Source: Fictibacillus macauensis ZFHKF-1 (GTDB lineage: Bacteria; Bacillota; Bacilli; Bacillales; Fictibacillaceae). From it: a stretch of 64,000 bases of DNA. The notes below the pieces were generated by a model. The model made no database searches. It was not told the origin of the DNA and worked only from the letters and a program-made list of their open reading frames with translations. This document shows positions 1-7,667 of this stretch, one piece after another. Numbering within the stretch: position 1 is the stretch's first letter; each line of letters starts with the position of its first letter. Where the stretch lies: NCBI RefSeq assembly GCF_000269865.1, contig NZ_AKKV01000022.1, positions 62,001-126,000 of the forward strand, in the 5' to 3' direction. Made by a program: the position numbers and the translations under genes.

Positions 1-399
1 TTAGAAACGACAGAAAATCTTATGAGCGCGCGAGAGAAATTTTTAGCAGGAAATTCATTTCGCTATCTACTATTTTTAAAAGAAAGTGGCGCGTTTGTTG
101 GAACTGCGAGTATACAAGGAGTAGATTGGGAGCTTCCGAAGTGTGAGATTGGGTATTGGTTACATAGTGAGCATAGCGGACATGGGTATATGCGCGAAGC
201 GGTTCAAAAGCTAGTTGAACTTGGCCTGCAACAAGCGCAGTTTAAACGAATGGAAATCCGTTGTGAGACAGAGAATATAAAAAGTCGTGCTATTGCAGAA
301 GCACTCGGCTTTGAACTAGAAGGCATTTTACGCAATGACGATTGGTCAGCCGATGGTTTACGCCTAACCGATACGTGCATTTATGCAGTCATTGCCTAA
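1..399 (+). CDS. GNAT-family N-acetyltransferase (5' end outside window)
   Basis: The frame is open to the first base, so the gene begins upstream; an internal ATG lies at 22. The visible 132 residues are the C-terminal two thirds of a RimJ/RimL-like acetyltransferase: a strand with FVGTASI, then GYWLHSEHSGHGYMREA, which is the acetyl-CoA pyrophosphate-binding loop (normally Q/RxxGxG/A), and the typical C-terminal NIKSRAIAEALGFELEGILR segment followed by a closing strand. Family members acetylate ribosomal protein N-termini or small amines; the substrate here cannot be read. The family assignment is firm, the start is unknown. Confidence 0.85.
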   Translation, partial: LETTENLMSAREKFLAGNSFRYLLFLKESGAFVGTASIQGVDWELPKCEIGYWLHSEHSGHGYMREAVQKLVELGLQQAQFKRMEIRCETENIKSRAIAEALGFELEGILRNDDWSADGLRLTDTCIYAVIA

Positions 400-412
400 G
401 GATTGAGCAGAG

Positions 413-845
413 ATGGAGATTAGAAGAATGCAAGAAAAAGAGCGTTATTTTCTCGGAGTTTTTGAGGGAGATGTTCGTAGGGTTTAGCCAAAGAGATTAC
501 ACTAGAATTCTTTGACTTATTGATGAGGGCACCGTATTTGTTGCTCGAAAAGCATACTTGATAACGAATCACGTGCTGCAGGCGATAGAAGCAGTCGTAG
601 TACGATAAGGGATCACTCACTATGGTCTGCATGGTGGCTATCCTCGGGCACACGTTTCTTAAGCGCAACTTTTTGGTGAGGTGACTTGATTGGAGCGCGA
701 TATGTCCCGCTGCACCAGGTAAAAAAAAACAAATAAAGGTGCTATAAACCACTACTTCCTCTCTTTTTTGTCATATTAGAGGGCTTGTCTCTTGACTTGT
801 TCTCTTTTTCTGCTCTTTCGCATGTCCTGAGGGGATTTTGTCTTG
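413..845. other. Gene-free stretch, no recognisable coding sequence
   Basis: A short open frame starts at 413 (MEIRRMQEKE...) but stops after 24 codons, and every plus-strand frame beyond it is broken by stops. A 110-codon minus-strand frame at 420-752 has no ribosome binding site and no family features. The stretch may be a decayed gene, but I cannot name it. Confidence 0.4.
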
Positions 846-849
846 CTTA

Positions 850-1040
850 TGCGCGATTCAAGTGTTTCTGCGCGTCAAACTCATCTGCACGCAACTCAAT
901 ACTTTGACCTTGTTTAAGTTCTTTTTTTCATAATCTTGCTCTTTTTACACGTAATTCTGGTGTTTGTCGTTAATTTAGCACTGTTTTCATGTGAATCTAG
1001 TACTTTATGCACGTAATTTTGTTGTTTTTAAGCATGATTC
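850..1040 (+). repeat. Degenerate, decayed-looking copies of the GCGCGC repeat
   Basis: Upstream of the regular array are weaker versions of its core, for example TGCGCGATTC at 850, TGCGCGTCAAAC at 869, TGCACGCAAC at 886, ACACGTAATTC near 947, CATGTGAATC near 988 and TGCACGTAATT near 1009. Spacing is irregular (19, 17, then longer). They look like array units that have lost identity with distance from the intact array. Confidence 0.6.
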
Positions 1041-1047
1041 CTCTTCT

Positions 1048-1205
1048 TGCGCGCGAACGCCACTCCTCTGCGCGCGAACGAAGCCTCTCTGCGCGCGAAC
1101 GGGGCCTCTCTGCGCGCGAACGGAGTACCTCTGCGCGCGAACGAAGCCTCTCAGCGCGCGACCGAAGCCTCTTTGCGCGCGACCACCATCCCTCTGCGCG
1201 CAAAC
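1048..1205 (+). repeat. 21-bp phased GCGCGC repeat array I (8 units)
   Basis: Eight copies of the core TGCGCGCGAAC begin at 1048, 1069, 1090, 1111, 1132, 1153, 1174 and 1195, exactly 21 bp apart each time. The core is usually preceded by CCTCT; the remaining bases vary. Copies 6 and 7 read GCGCGCGACC and copy 8 GCGCGCAAAC. Because 21 is divisible by three, open frames run through the array on both strands, but none has a ribosome binding site. Two related arrays lie at 22004-22521 and 27182-27399. Confidence 0.95.
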
Positions 1206-1278
1206 CCCTCTTTTTGCCATTACTAAAGAGCTTGCCTCCCCTTACATGCTTCTCATCTCACGTGCCTACAAGCGATAT

Positions 1279-1325
1279 AAAAAATGGCACTCATCACCTT
1301 AACTCGATGATGAAAGCCATTTTTT
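1279..1325 (-). terminator. Terminator of the three-paralog operon
   Basis: An inverted repeat pairs AATGGC and TCATCA with TGATGA and GCCATT, with a mismatched pair between the two stem blocks, and is flanked by A6 and T6. It sits just after the stop codon at 1348 of the minus-strand operon. A near-identical hairpin lies at 27064-27108. Confidence 0.8.
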
Positions 1326-1347
1326 AAGTCCCAGCCTCTTTATTTGT

Positions 1348-1785
1348 TTAAAGAATACCTTGTCCCGTAAAGCGAGCAGTTGCAATTGGAGTTGTAACGG
1401 CTACGAAGTCAAGACGCACGCCAAGCTTTGTAAAGACTGGTCTTAAAATATTGTAAAAGTAACGGCTTGTTTGTTCTAAGCTTGGTGAAAAAGGTACAAA
1501 CGCTGGTGGATATTTTATTTCTGGTGGTACTGGTTCGCCTTCTTGGACGAGTGTGCGCCGATCATACCGTGAACGAATGAGACGATTGAAGACGTCTTGT
1601 ACCGTTAAGGCATCGATAATGAATCCGGGTTCAGGAAAAATCGGTTTTGTGTTACTAACACCGATTGTGACATTAATAATCGGATACTTTGGAACGTATC
1701 CATAATCGGTTAACACACGATCGATATACACTTTATTTTGGACAGCTAGTGTAGTAGCAGAAATGGGTCCATTGGTAGAAGCCAT
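1348..1785 (-). CDS. Conserved protein of unknown family, paralog A
   Basis: This 145-residue protein has no signal peptide or membrane segment and no cysteine. I do not recognise the family. It is highly similar to the product of the next gene upstream (1801-2241) and more distantly to that of 2343-2756. Shared blocks are INVTIGVSN, EPGFI, a VQDVFNRLIRSRY-like stretch, LVQEG with PPE, VPFSPSLE, and the C-terminal LDFVAV..P.ATARF. A strong AGGAGG lies eight bases before the ATG. It is the last gene of a three-gene minus-strand operon, 15 bp after its neighbour and followed by a hairpin terminator. The alternating hydrophobic pattern suggests a mixed alpha/beta soluble domain; function is unknown. 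Confidence 0.8.
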   Translation of the reverse strand: MASTNGPISATTLAVQNKVYIDRVLTDYGYVPKYPIINVTIGVSNTKPIFPEPGFIIDALTVQDVFNRLIRSRYDRRTLVQEGEPVPPEIKYPPAFVPFSPSLEQTSRYFYNILRPVFTKLGVRLDFVAVTTPIATARFTGQGIL

Positions 1786-1800
1786 ACGTTTTTCCTCCTG

Positions 1801-2241
1801 TTATAGAATGCCTTGTCCCGTAAAACGAGCTGTCGCAATGGGGCTCATTACGGCTACAAAATCTAAACGCACGCCAAGTTTTGTAAAGACGGGCCGCAAT
1901 ATACTAAAAAAGTAGCGACTCGTTTCTTCTAAACTAGGTGAAAAAGGGACGTACGCGACTGGACGTGTAATTTCCGGTGGATAAGGCTGTCCTTCTTGCA
2001 CGAGTGTTTTATTGTTATAACGTGAACGAATGAGCCGATTAAAGACGTCTTGTACCGTTAAGGCATCAATGATAAAGCCTGGTTCAGGGAAAATTGGTTT
2101 TATATTGCTCACGCCAATTGTGACATTAATAATGGGTAGTTTTGGAACGAAACCATAATCGGTAATCACACGGTCGATATATACTTTATTTTGAACCGCG
2201 AGCGTTGTGGCAGAAATCGGTCCATTATTGTTAGTAGCCAT
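1801..2241 (-). CDS. Conserved protein of unknown family, paralog B
   Basis: The 146-residue product is closest to the protein encoded at 1348-1785, sharing nearly identical N-terminal (GPISATTLAVQNKVYIDRV) and C-terminal (ATARFTGQGIL) ends, which indicates recent tandem duplication. Differences cluster in the middle (NNKTLVQEGQPYPPEITRPVAY). AGGAGG is present 12 bases before the ATG. The gene lies about 100 bp downstream of the more divergent third paralog, in the same orientation. It has no recognised domain, signal peptide or membrane helix; function is unknown. Confidence 0.8.
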   Translation of the reverse strand: MATNNNGPISATTLAVQNKVYIDRVITDYGFVPKLPIINVTIGVSNIKPIFPEPGFIIDALTVQDVFNRLIRSRYNNKTLVQEGQPYPPEITRPVAYVPFSPSLEETSRYFFSILRPVFTKLGVRLDFVAVMSPIATARFTGQGIL

Positions 2242-2342
2242 TGTACAATTGTTCCTCCTAGTAATTTGAAATGGAGAGCAAAAGCGCTCTTGTATGTTAG
2301 CATATGTTTCATTACCACACGGTGAAACGGCACTTGTCTATG

Positions 2343-2756
2343 TTAGGCGTTCATATTTCGACCGAAGCGAGCCGTTGCGAGTGGAGAAATAACCGCCACA
2401 TAATCAAGTGTAATGTTAAGTTTCTTTATTTCTGGAAGTAAGAGCGTGTAGAAATAGCGAGCAGTGGCTTCAAGACTCGGAGAAAAAGGAACTGGAGCAG
2501 GTGGTAGTGTGGCTTCTGGTGGTAGTGTAACCCCTTTTTGAACAATTGTTCGCTCATTATAGCGCGCATAAATCGTTCGTTTGAATAATTCTTGAATGGT
2601 TGTTTCACGAACGATAAAGCCGGGTTCTTGATTGTTAATGACGGGTTTACTCACTCCAATTGCCACGTTTACAATGGGGAAGTTTGGGTCGTAGAGATAA
2701 TCTGTTACATAGCGTTGCGTTAAAATTTTGTTGTAAACGATCAGTTCTGTTGCCAA
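2343..2756 (-). CDS. Conserved protein of unknown family, paralog C (TTG start)
   Basis: I start this gene at the TTG at 2756 because AGGAGG (2764-2769) lies seven bases before it; a longer frame reaching 2867 has no such site, and its extra residues have no counterpart in the paralogs. The 137-residue product shares with paralogs A and B the blocks FPIVNVAIGVS, EPGFIV, a ...F.R.IYARYNERT block, VPFSPSLEATARYF and LDYVAVISPLATARF, but is clearly more divergent. It is the first gene of the operon and probably the oldest copy. No function can be assigned. Confidence 0.75.
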   Translation of the reverse strand: MATELIVYNKILTQRYVTDYLYDPNFPIVNVAIGVSKPVINNQEPGFIVRETTIQELFKRTIYARYNERTIVQKGVTLPPEATLPPAPVPFSPSLEATARYFYTLLLPEIKKLNITLDYVAVISPLATARFGRNMNA

Positions 2757-2896
2757 CAGGTAACCTCCTAAGAGTAAAATTTTTTTGTTTGCTACTATAG
2801 TATGTAAAAGAAGCAAAGGGGACAGCGGTAAATGTCTATCCTTAGGCAGGAAAATTAATTGATCCATGCGAATGTGTAGAGAAGGGGGGATTAATT

Positions 2897-4210
2897 ATGT
2901 TAACTAAAATGGCAGATGGCTTTTCAAGAGGAGTTCGGCGTTATTTACCGGATGCCTTTGTTATTGCGGTCGTTATGACACTTGTGGTGCTGATGATTGC
3001 AATTGGGATGAACCCTACGAAACCACTTGCGATGTTTAAAGCATGGGGCGATGGCTTTTGGGTGTATCTTGTGTTTACGTTGCAAATGGTGCTGTTGTTA
3101 ATGACGGGCATGACGCTTGCGGCGGTACCGTTTATTGCACGCGGCTTGCAAAGGCTTGCAGGACTTGCGAATACGGCTACGAAAGCGTACGTCCTAACCT
3201 TTTTAGTCACATCTTTTGCGTATTATATTAACTGGGGACTCGCTGTAATTATTGGCGCCATCATTACGAAAGAAATCGGCCTTCGCAATAAGCAAGTTCA
3301 TTTTCCGTTGCTTGTAGCGACAGCCTATGCACCGACTGCGCTTTATTCGGCAGGATTATCAAGCTCGATTGGCTTAACCGTCGCGACGAAAGGGCACTTT
3401 TTAGAAAAAGTAATGGGTGTGATTCCTACGTCCGAAACGATTTTTAGTTTGCCGACGATTACGATCTTTCTAGCACTGCTAATCACGATGCCTATTTTCA
3501 TCGTCAAAATGGCACCGAAAAAAAACGTGATCTCGTATGAGCCACTCGCCGCAGAAGAACAAGCAGTCAGCGTGGCGCCGAGTGAGCTAACACCTGCTGA
3601 AAAGCTAGAACATACACCGGTGCTTGGAATCGTGATGGGCGCAGTCGGCTTAGTTTATGTAATCTATGAGTTTGCGACCGGACGTGGGCTCGATTTGAAC
3701 ATTATTAATCTCTTCTTTTTAGCAGCAGGTCTCGTGCTGCATCGCTCGCTTTTTTCGTTTGCGGAGGCGTTTAAAGAAGCGGCAACATCGATCTCACCAA
3801 TCATACTGCAGTTTCCGTTTTACGCCGGCATTATCGGCATATTAGGGGCCTCTGGCATGGGGGCGGCAATTATTAATTGGATGACGTCTGTCGCTTCGGC
3901 GGACACCTTTCAACTGTTTACATATTGGACAGCAGGTGTTGTGAATATCGTTGCGCCCTCAGGTGGTGGGCAATGGGCCTTACAAGGACCGCTTCAAGTG
4001 CCAGCGGGGATCGCGCTTGGCGTAAAGCCTGCTGACATTGCAATGGCTGTCGGTTGGGGCGATGCGTGGACGAACTTAATTCAACCGTTTTGGGCATTGC
4101 CGATTCTATCGGTTGTTGGTCTTCATATTCGCGATATTATGGGCTATTGTATTTTACTGAGCGTTTGGGTGGGCATTGTAACGACCGTGCTTATCTACTT
4201 TTTATATTAG
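2897..4210 (+). CDS. AtoE-family short-chain fatty acid transporter
   Basis: The 437-residue polytopic membrane protein opens with MLTKMADGFSRGVRRYLPDAF, the characteristic N-terminus of the AtoE/TIGR00366 short-chain fatty acid uptake family, and has about a dozen hydrophobic segments plus the conserved VNIVAPSGGGQWALQGP motif and WGDAWTNLIQPFWALP. Family members import acetoacetate, butyrate or related short-chain acids. The ATG follows a GGGGGG-type ribosome binding site. kynA follows 49 bp later on the same strand. There are no acetoacetate CoA-transferase genes nearby, so the substrate is inferred from family only. Confidence 0.88.
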   Translation: MLTKMADGFSRGVRRYLPDAFVIAVVMTLVVLMIAIGMNPTKPLAMFKAWGDGFWVYLVFTLQMVLLLMTGMTLAAVPFIARGLQRLAGLANTATKAYVLTFLVTSFAYYINWGLAVIIGAIITKEIGLRNKQVHFPLLVATAYAPTALYSAGLSSSIGLTVATKGHFLEKVMGVIPTSETIFSLPTITIFLALLITMPIFIVKMAPKKNVISYEPLAAEEQAVSVAPSELTPAEKLEHTPVLGIVMGAVGLVYVIYEFATGRGLDLNIINLFFLAAGLVLHRSLFSFAEAFKEAATSISPIILQFPFYAGIIGILGASGMGAAIINWMTSVASADTFQLFTYWTAGVVNIVAPSGGGQWALQGPLQVPAGIALGVKPADIAMAVGWGDAWTNLIQPFWALPILSVVGLHIRDIMGYCILLSVWVGIVTTVLIYFLY

Positions 4211-4259
4211 GGGCATGGTAAAATGAAACCGTAATCATTTGTGAGAAAAGGGGAGTACA

Positions 4260-5099
4260 ATGAAGGAAAAAAACGCCACATCGGAAGAACAGAACATTCA
4301 TACCGATTTTAAAGAAAATATGACCTATGGTGACTATTTACAGCTTGATAAAATTTTAAATGCGCAGCAACGCCTTTCCGGTCATCACGATGAAGTGTTA
4401 TTCATTATTATTCACCAAGTCAGTGAGCTATGGATGAAGTTAATATTGCATGAATTACAAGCGGCGGTTACCGCTATTCATGACAATGATTTATCGTCAG
4501 CACAGAAAAAATTAGCGCGTGTTTCCAAAACACAATCACAAATTATTCAAGCGTGGGACGTATTAGCGACGATGACACCGTCTGAGTATATGGAATTTCG
4601 TGATTCGCTAGGCCAAGCATCTGGCTTTCAATCGTTTCAATATCGCATGATTGAGTTTGCACTCGGCTATAAACTACCACACGTGTTAAAAATCTATGAA
4701 AAAGATGCTGCACTGCTTGCGCAATTACAACAAGCGTATGAAGCGCCAAGCATTTATGATGCGGCAATTGCGGCACTGAAGCGCAACGGCTTAGCAATCG
4801 ATGATTGTGTCAGCCATCGTGACTTCACGAAGTCGTATCAAGAAAATGAGTCAGTGCGTCAGGCATGGATCACTGTCTATCAAAATCCGAAAACGTACTG
4901 GGAGCTATACGAGCTTGCAGAGAAGCTTGTGGACATTGAAGATTGGCTACAGCAGTGGCGTTTCCGCCATATGAAAACGGTCGAGCGCATCATCGGCTTT
5001 AAAACGGGCACAGGCGGCTCATCTGGAGTGTCTTATTTGAAAAAAGTACTCGATCAACGCTTTTTCCCAGAGCTTTGGGATTTGCGTACAGAGTTATAA
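4260..5099 (+). CDS. kynA: Tryptophan 2,3-dioxygenase
   Basis: The haem enzyme opens the indole ring of L-tryptophan to N-formylkynurenine, the first step of the kynurenine pathway. The 279-residue length matches bacterial tetrameric enzymes. Family signatures seen are [11 protein letters not shown], the distal-pocket GHHDE at 41-45, [15 protein letters not shown], the substrate-binding [12 protein letters not shown] with its arginine, His237 in [12 protein letters not shown] as the likely haem-iron ligand, and the C-terminal [23 protein letters not shown] precedes the ATG. kynB and kynU are not in the window. The following acetyltransferase starts 10 bp later, so the two are probably cotranscribed. 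Confidence 0.95.
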   Translation: MKEKNATSEEQNIHTDFKENMTYGDYLQLDKILNAQQRLSGHHDEVLFIIIHQVSELWMKLILHELQAAVTAIHDNDLSSAQKKLARVSKTQSQIIQAWDVLATMTPSEYMEFRDSLGQASGFQSFQYRMIEFALGYKLPHVLKIYEKDAALLAQLQQAYEAPSIYDAAIAALKRNGLAIDDCVSHRDFTKSYQENESVRQAWITVYQNPKTYWELYELAEKLVDIEDWLQQWRFRHMKTVERIIGFKTGTGGSSGVSYLKKVLDQRFFPELWDLRTEL

Positions 5100-5109
5100 G
5101 GAGCTACTG

Positions 5110-5592
5110 ATGACGTATCACATTCGCAACATGCACGAAGAGGATCTTGAACACGTGCAAGCAGTAGCTCGTCGAACGTGGCAAGCGACGTACGAAGGGA
5201 TCATTCCTGCTCACATACAAGAGCGGTTTATCACCGTCGCTTACTGTAAGGAAAGTCTGCAGCAACGATTGCTACGCTCCTCCTTTTTTGTAGCAGAAGT
5301 AGAAGGTAACGTTGTCGGGTTTGCGAACTATGCTGCTGGAAAAGAAGAGGGTGTGCTAGCGCTAGTCGCTCTTTATGTGCTGCCTGAGCACCAAGGAACA
5401 GGAATCGGTACCGCCTTGTTACAAGTCGGCATGCAGTTGCAAAATGTACACACGATGGAAGTCGATGTGGAACAAGAAAATACAATCGGCATGACCTTTT
5501 ATGTGGCGAAAGGCTTTACCGTGACCGAAACGTTTCAAGATGACTTTGACGGTCATACGCTAGAGACGGTAAGAATGCGCCGAACCGTATAA
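5110..5592 (+). CDS. GNAT-family N-acetyltransferase
   Basis: The 160-residue protein begins YHIRNMHEEDLEHVQAVARRTWQATY, the usual first strand and helix of small GNAT enzymes, and has FFVAEVEGNVVGFANY, then LYVLPEHQGTGIGTALL, a canonical acetyl-CoA loop (QGTGIG), and the C-terminal ENTIGMTFYVAKGFTVTE. It probably acetylates a small amine; the substrate is unknown. An AAGGAG site lies just after the kynA stop codon, and a terminator follows, so it ends the kynA operon. Adjacency to kynA may hint at a kynurenine- or amine-related role, but this is weak. Confidence 0.88.
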   Translation: MTYHIRNMHEEDLEHVQAVARRTWQATYEGIIPAHIQERFITVAYCKESLQQRLLRSSFFVAEVEGNVVGFANYAAGKEEGVLALVALYVLPEHQGTGIGTALLQVGMQLQNVHTMEVDVEQENTIGMTFYVAKGFTVTETFQDDFDGHTLETVRMRRTV

Positions 5593-5603
5593 CATATTCT
5601 GAG

Positions 5604-5646
5604 AAAAAGAGATTCGAATCGGTAGTGATTGGAGTCTCTTTTTTTG
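5604..5646 (+). terminator. Rho-independent terminator after the kynA operon
   Basis: AAAAAGAGA pairs with TCTCTTTTT and an inner AATC/GATT helix extends the stem; a T7 run follows. Confidence 0.75.
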
Positions 5647-5696
5647 CTATTCGCAAAATTTACTTTTTGTGGTATTTTGAAAAAGGAAGGAGCTGG

Positions 5697-6206
5697 ATGG
5701 TAATGCGTAAAAACAGTGAGGCATGGATTTATAGAGAAGTACAACGACCAAGACAATTCTTATTTATAGGATTTATCATTCTCCTGGCAGGTCTTTTTTG
5801 GTGGGCATGTTTTCAACAAATGATTTTCGGCACTCCATTTGGAGACAAACCAATGTCGGATGCTATGCTCGTTAGTATGTGGATCATTGTCGGGATCCTC
5901 ATGCCGATTGCAGCGTTTACTGCTAAACTCATTACGGAAGTACGTGAGGATGGTGTGTATGTTAAATTTGTTCCTTTTCATTTTAAATACCATGTGTTTC
6001 GCTATGAGCGCATTCAAGACGCGCGCACCGTTACGTTTCGTTCGTTCCGCCGCTTTGGTGGCTGGGGCATTCGGACGAATCTGAAGGGAGAATGTTTGTA
6101 TAACATTTCAGGTGGGCAAGGACTTGAGCTCAAGCTTACGACGGGAGACAAAGTCATTATCGGCTCAAAAAAAGCGGAGCAGCTGCTGCAGGCAATGTCC
6201 CGCTGA
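5697..6206 (+). CDS. Small membrane protein, DUF6141-like
   Basis: I start at the ATG at 5697 because AAGGAAGGAGC precedes it; the longer frame from 5625 overlaps the upstream terminator. The 169-residue product has two hydrophobic segments (FLFIGFIILLAGLFWWACF and AMLVSMWIIVGILMPIAAFTA), followed by a basic C-terminal domain with EDGVYVKFVPFHFK, GGWGIRTNLKGECLYNISGGQGLEL and DKVIIGSKKAEQLLQAM. That pattern is typical of small Bacillus membrane proteins with a PH-like cytoplasmic domain (DUF6141 is my best guess). Function is unknown and the gene appears monocistronic. Confidence 0.7.
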   Translation: MVMRKNSEAWIYREVQRPRQFLFIGFIILLAGLFWWACFQQMIFGTPFGDKPMSDAMLVSMWIIVGILMPIAAFTAKLITEVREDGVYVKFVPFHFKYHVFRYERIQDARTVTFRSFRRFGGWGIRTNLKGECLYNISGGQGLELKLTTGDKVIIGSKKAEQLLQAMSR

Positions 6207-6369
6207 GAGGAACCTTTCATATCCTTTACAAGATCAAGACACCGCCCTCATAGTAGCTTTACATAGCCGTGTTATCGTTAAGAGAACACCAAGTATAAAT
6301 TTACAAAAATAATAGTAATTAGTAAACTGTAGAAGGTCTTTTCATATCATAAAGAAACGGGGGAGCGTT

Positions 6370-7233
6370 ATGAAGCGTTTGTTTCGAACGATGACAGCAG
6401 CGGCGGTATTATTTGGGGTTGGCACAGGCGTAATGACATCAGAAGCGGAGGCAGCGAAGCACATGAGTACGTCCCACATTACAAACGTTGCCCATCGTGG
6501 GGCATCGGGCTATGCTCCAGAGCATACGATGCTATCGTATGAGCTTGGCGATGTGATGCATGGTGATTATGTAGAAATTGATTTACAGATGACGAAAGAT
6601 GGTAAATTAATAGCGATGCACGATGAAACGGTGAATCGGACGACGAATGGCAGTGGACGTGTCAAGGATCTCACACTCGCTGACATTAAAAAGCTTGATG
6701 CAGGTTCATGGTTTAACAAGCAATATCCAGAACGAGCACGTTCAGTTTATGTGGGCTTACGCGTGCCAACGCTATCAGAAATTTTTAAGAAATTAGGACC
6801 AACGAAAAAGTACTATATCGAAACGAAGTCTCCGGATGTGTATCCAGGAATGGAAGAAGAATTGCTTCGTCTTATGAATAAATACCATATTAGTAAGGAG
6901 ACGACACTCATTCAATCGTTTAGTAAGGAAAGCTTGCTGAAAGTGAAACGTCTCGATCCGGACGTTAAGCTTGTGCAGCTGCTATCGTATAAAAAAACAG
7001 CGGTGATGACCGATGAACAGCTCGCTGAGTTAAAAACGTATGCAATGGGGATCGGGCCAAACTTTACGTATTTAACGAAAGAGTATGTGCAAAAAGTACG
7101 AACGGCAGGCTTAGCGATTCATCCGTATACGGTGAATGAAGTGGCCGATATGACGAGATTAATAGAGTGGGGCGTTACAGGCATGTTTACTAACTATCCA
7201 AATCGCCTGCATAGTGTGCTGCAAGCAAACTAA
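6370..7233 (+). CDS. Secreted glycerophosphodiester phosphodiesterase (GlpQ-like), copy 1
   Basis: The enzyme hydrolyses glycerophosphodiesters, and in Bacillus also releases glycerol phosphate from wall teichoic acid, yielding sn-glycerol 3-phosphate. A signal peptide ends at about residue 29 (TSEAEAA), so it acts outside the membrane. The GDPD TIM-barrel signature is complete: AHRGASGYAPEHT with catalytic His42, metal ligands Glu69 and Asp71 in EIDLQMTKDG, and catalytic His84 in AMHDETVNRTTNG. The length of 287 residues is normal for GlpQ. ATG follows GGGGGAG. A strongly similar paralog lies downstream at 7668-8555, separated by a terminator and its own leader, so the two are probably expressed independently. 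Confidence 0.92.
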   Translation: MKRLFRTMTAAAVLFGVGTGVMTSEAEAAKHMSTSHITNVAHRGASGYAPEHTMLSYELGDVMHGDYVEIDLQMTKDGKLIAMHDETVNRTTNGSGRVKDLTLADIKKLDAGSWFNKQYPERARSVYVGLRVPTLSEIFKKLGPTKKYYIETKSPDVYPGMEEELLRLMNKYHISKETTLIQSFSKESLLKVKRLDPDVKLVQLLSYKKTAVMTDEQLAELKTYAMGIGPNFTYLTKEYVQKVRTAGLAIHPYTVNEVADMTRLIEWGVTGMFTNYPNRLHSVLQAN

Positions 7234-7247
7234 TACGTGAGAGATTA

Positions 7248-7276
7248 AGAGAGGCGAATCATGCCTCTCTTCTTTT
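7248..7276 (+). terminator. Terminator between the two GlpQ-like genes
   Basis: Perfect 8-bp stem AGAGAGGC/GCCTCTCT with a 7-base loop, followed by a T-rich tail (TCTTTTC). Confidence 0.8.
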
Positions 7277-7667
7277 CTGTTTGCACATTTCTTCACAACA
7301 GCTGTAAAGGACTAAAGTACTATAAAGTGCAAAAAAGCTAAATTTTTCCTCCTTCTCACCCTTTTTTCTGTCGAGAAGGAAAGAAGAATGAGCGTCTTTA
7401 TTGGGATAATAAGCCTTTTTCATAAAGTTTTTTGTGATAATGGTTAGGGAGATAGACATTTCTTGTTTACTACGATTTTTAAAAGTAAAGGGACTTTATT
7501 CCTTATTAAATGAAAGAAATGTGAAGATGAGAATAAGGAATCATACTCTGTTTAAACGCTTTCATAGTTTGTTAGGATACTAATTAGAGAGCATGATTGC
7601 GATTACATAAGCAGTTGTGTAAATATACCTATTCATTCTAATTGGAGTGAAAAAGAGGAGAGGGACT
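7277..7667 (+). promoter_or_regulatory. Long leader / promoter region of the second GlpQ-like gene
   Basis: This 390-bp AT-rich stretch holds no credible gene; a 66-codon minus frame at 7259-7459 has no ribosome binding site. It must contain the promoter of the downstream gene. In B. subtilis glpQ is under PhoP control, but I could not find a convincing direct repeat of TTAACA-type Pho boxes, so regulation remains open. Confidence 0.4.

Noticed and set aside
420-752. 110-codon minus-strand frame
   Set aside because: No ribosome binding site, no domain pattern, unusual composition; more likely chance or decayed DNA.
991-1327. Overlapping open frames through array I that translate to repeats such as SARERSL and RAQRGFV
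   Set aside because: They arise because the 21-bp unit keeps frames open on both strands. None has a ribosome binding site, and flavours change frame between arrays.
7277-7667. Pho boxes before the second GlpQ-like gene
   Set aside because: Only scattered TTACA/TGTAA pieces without 11-bp direct repetition.
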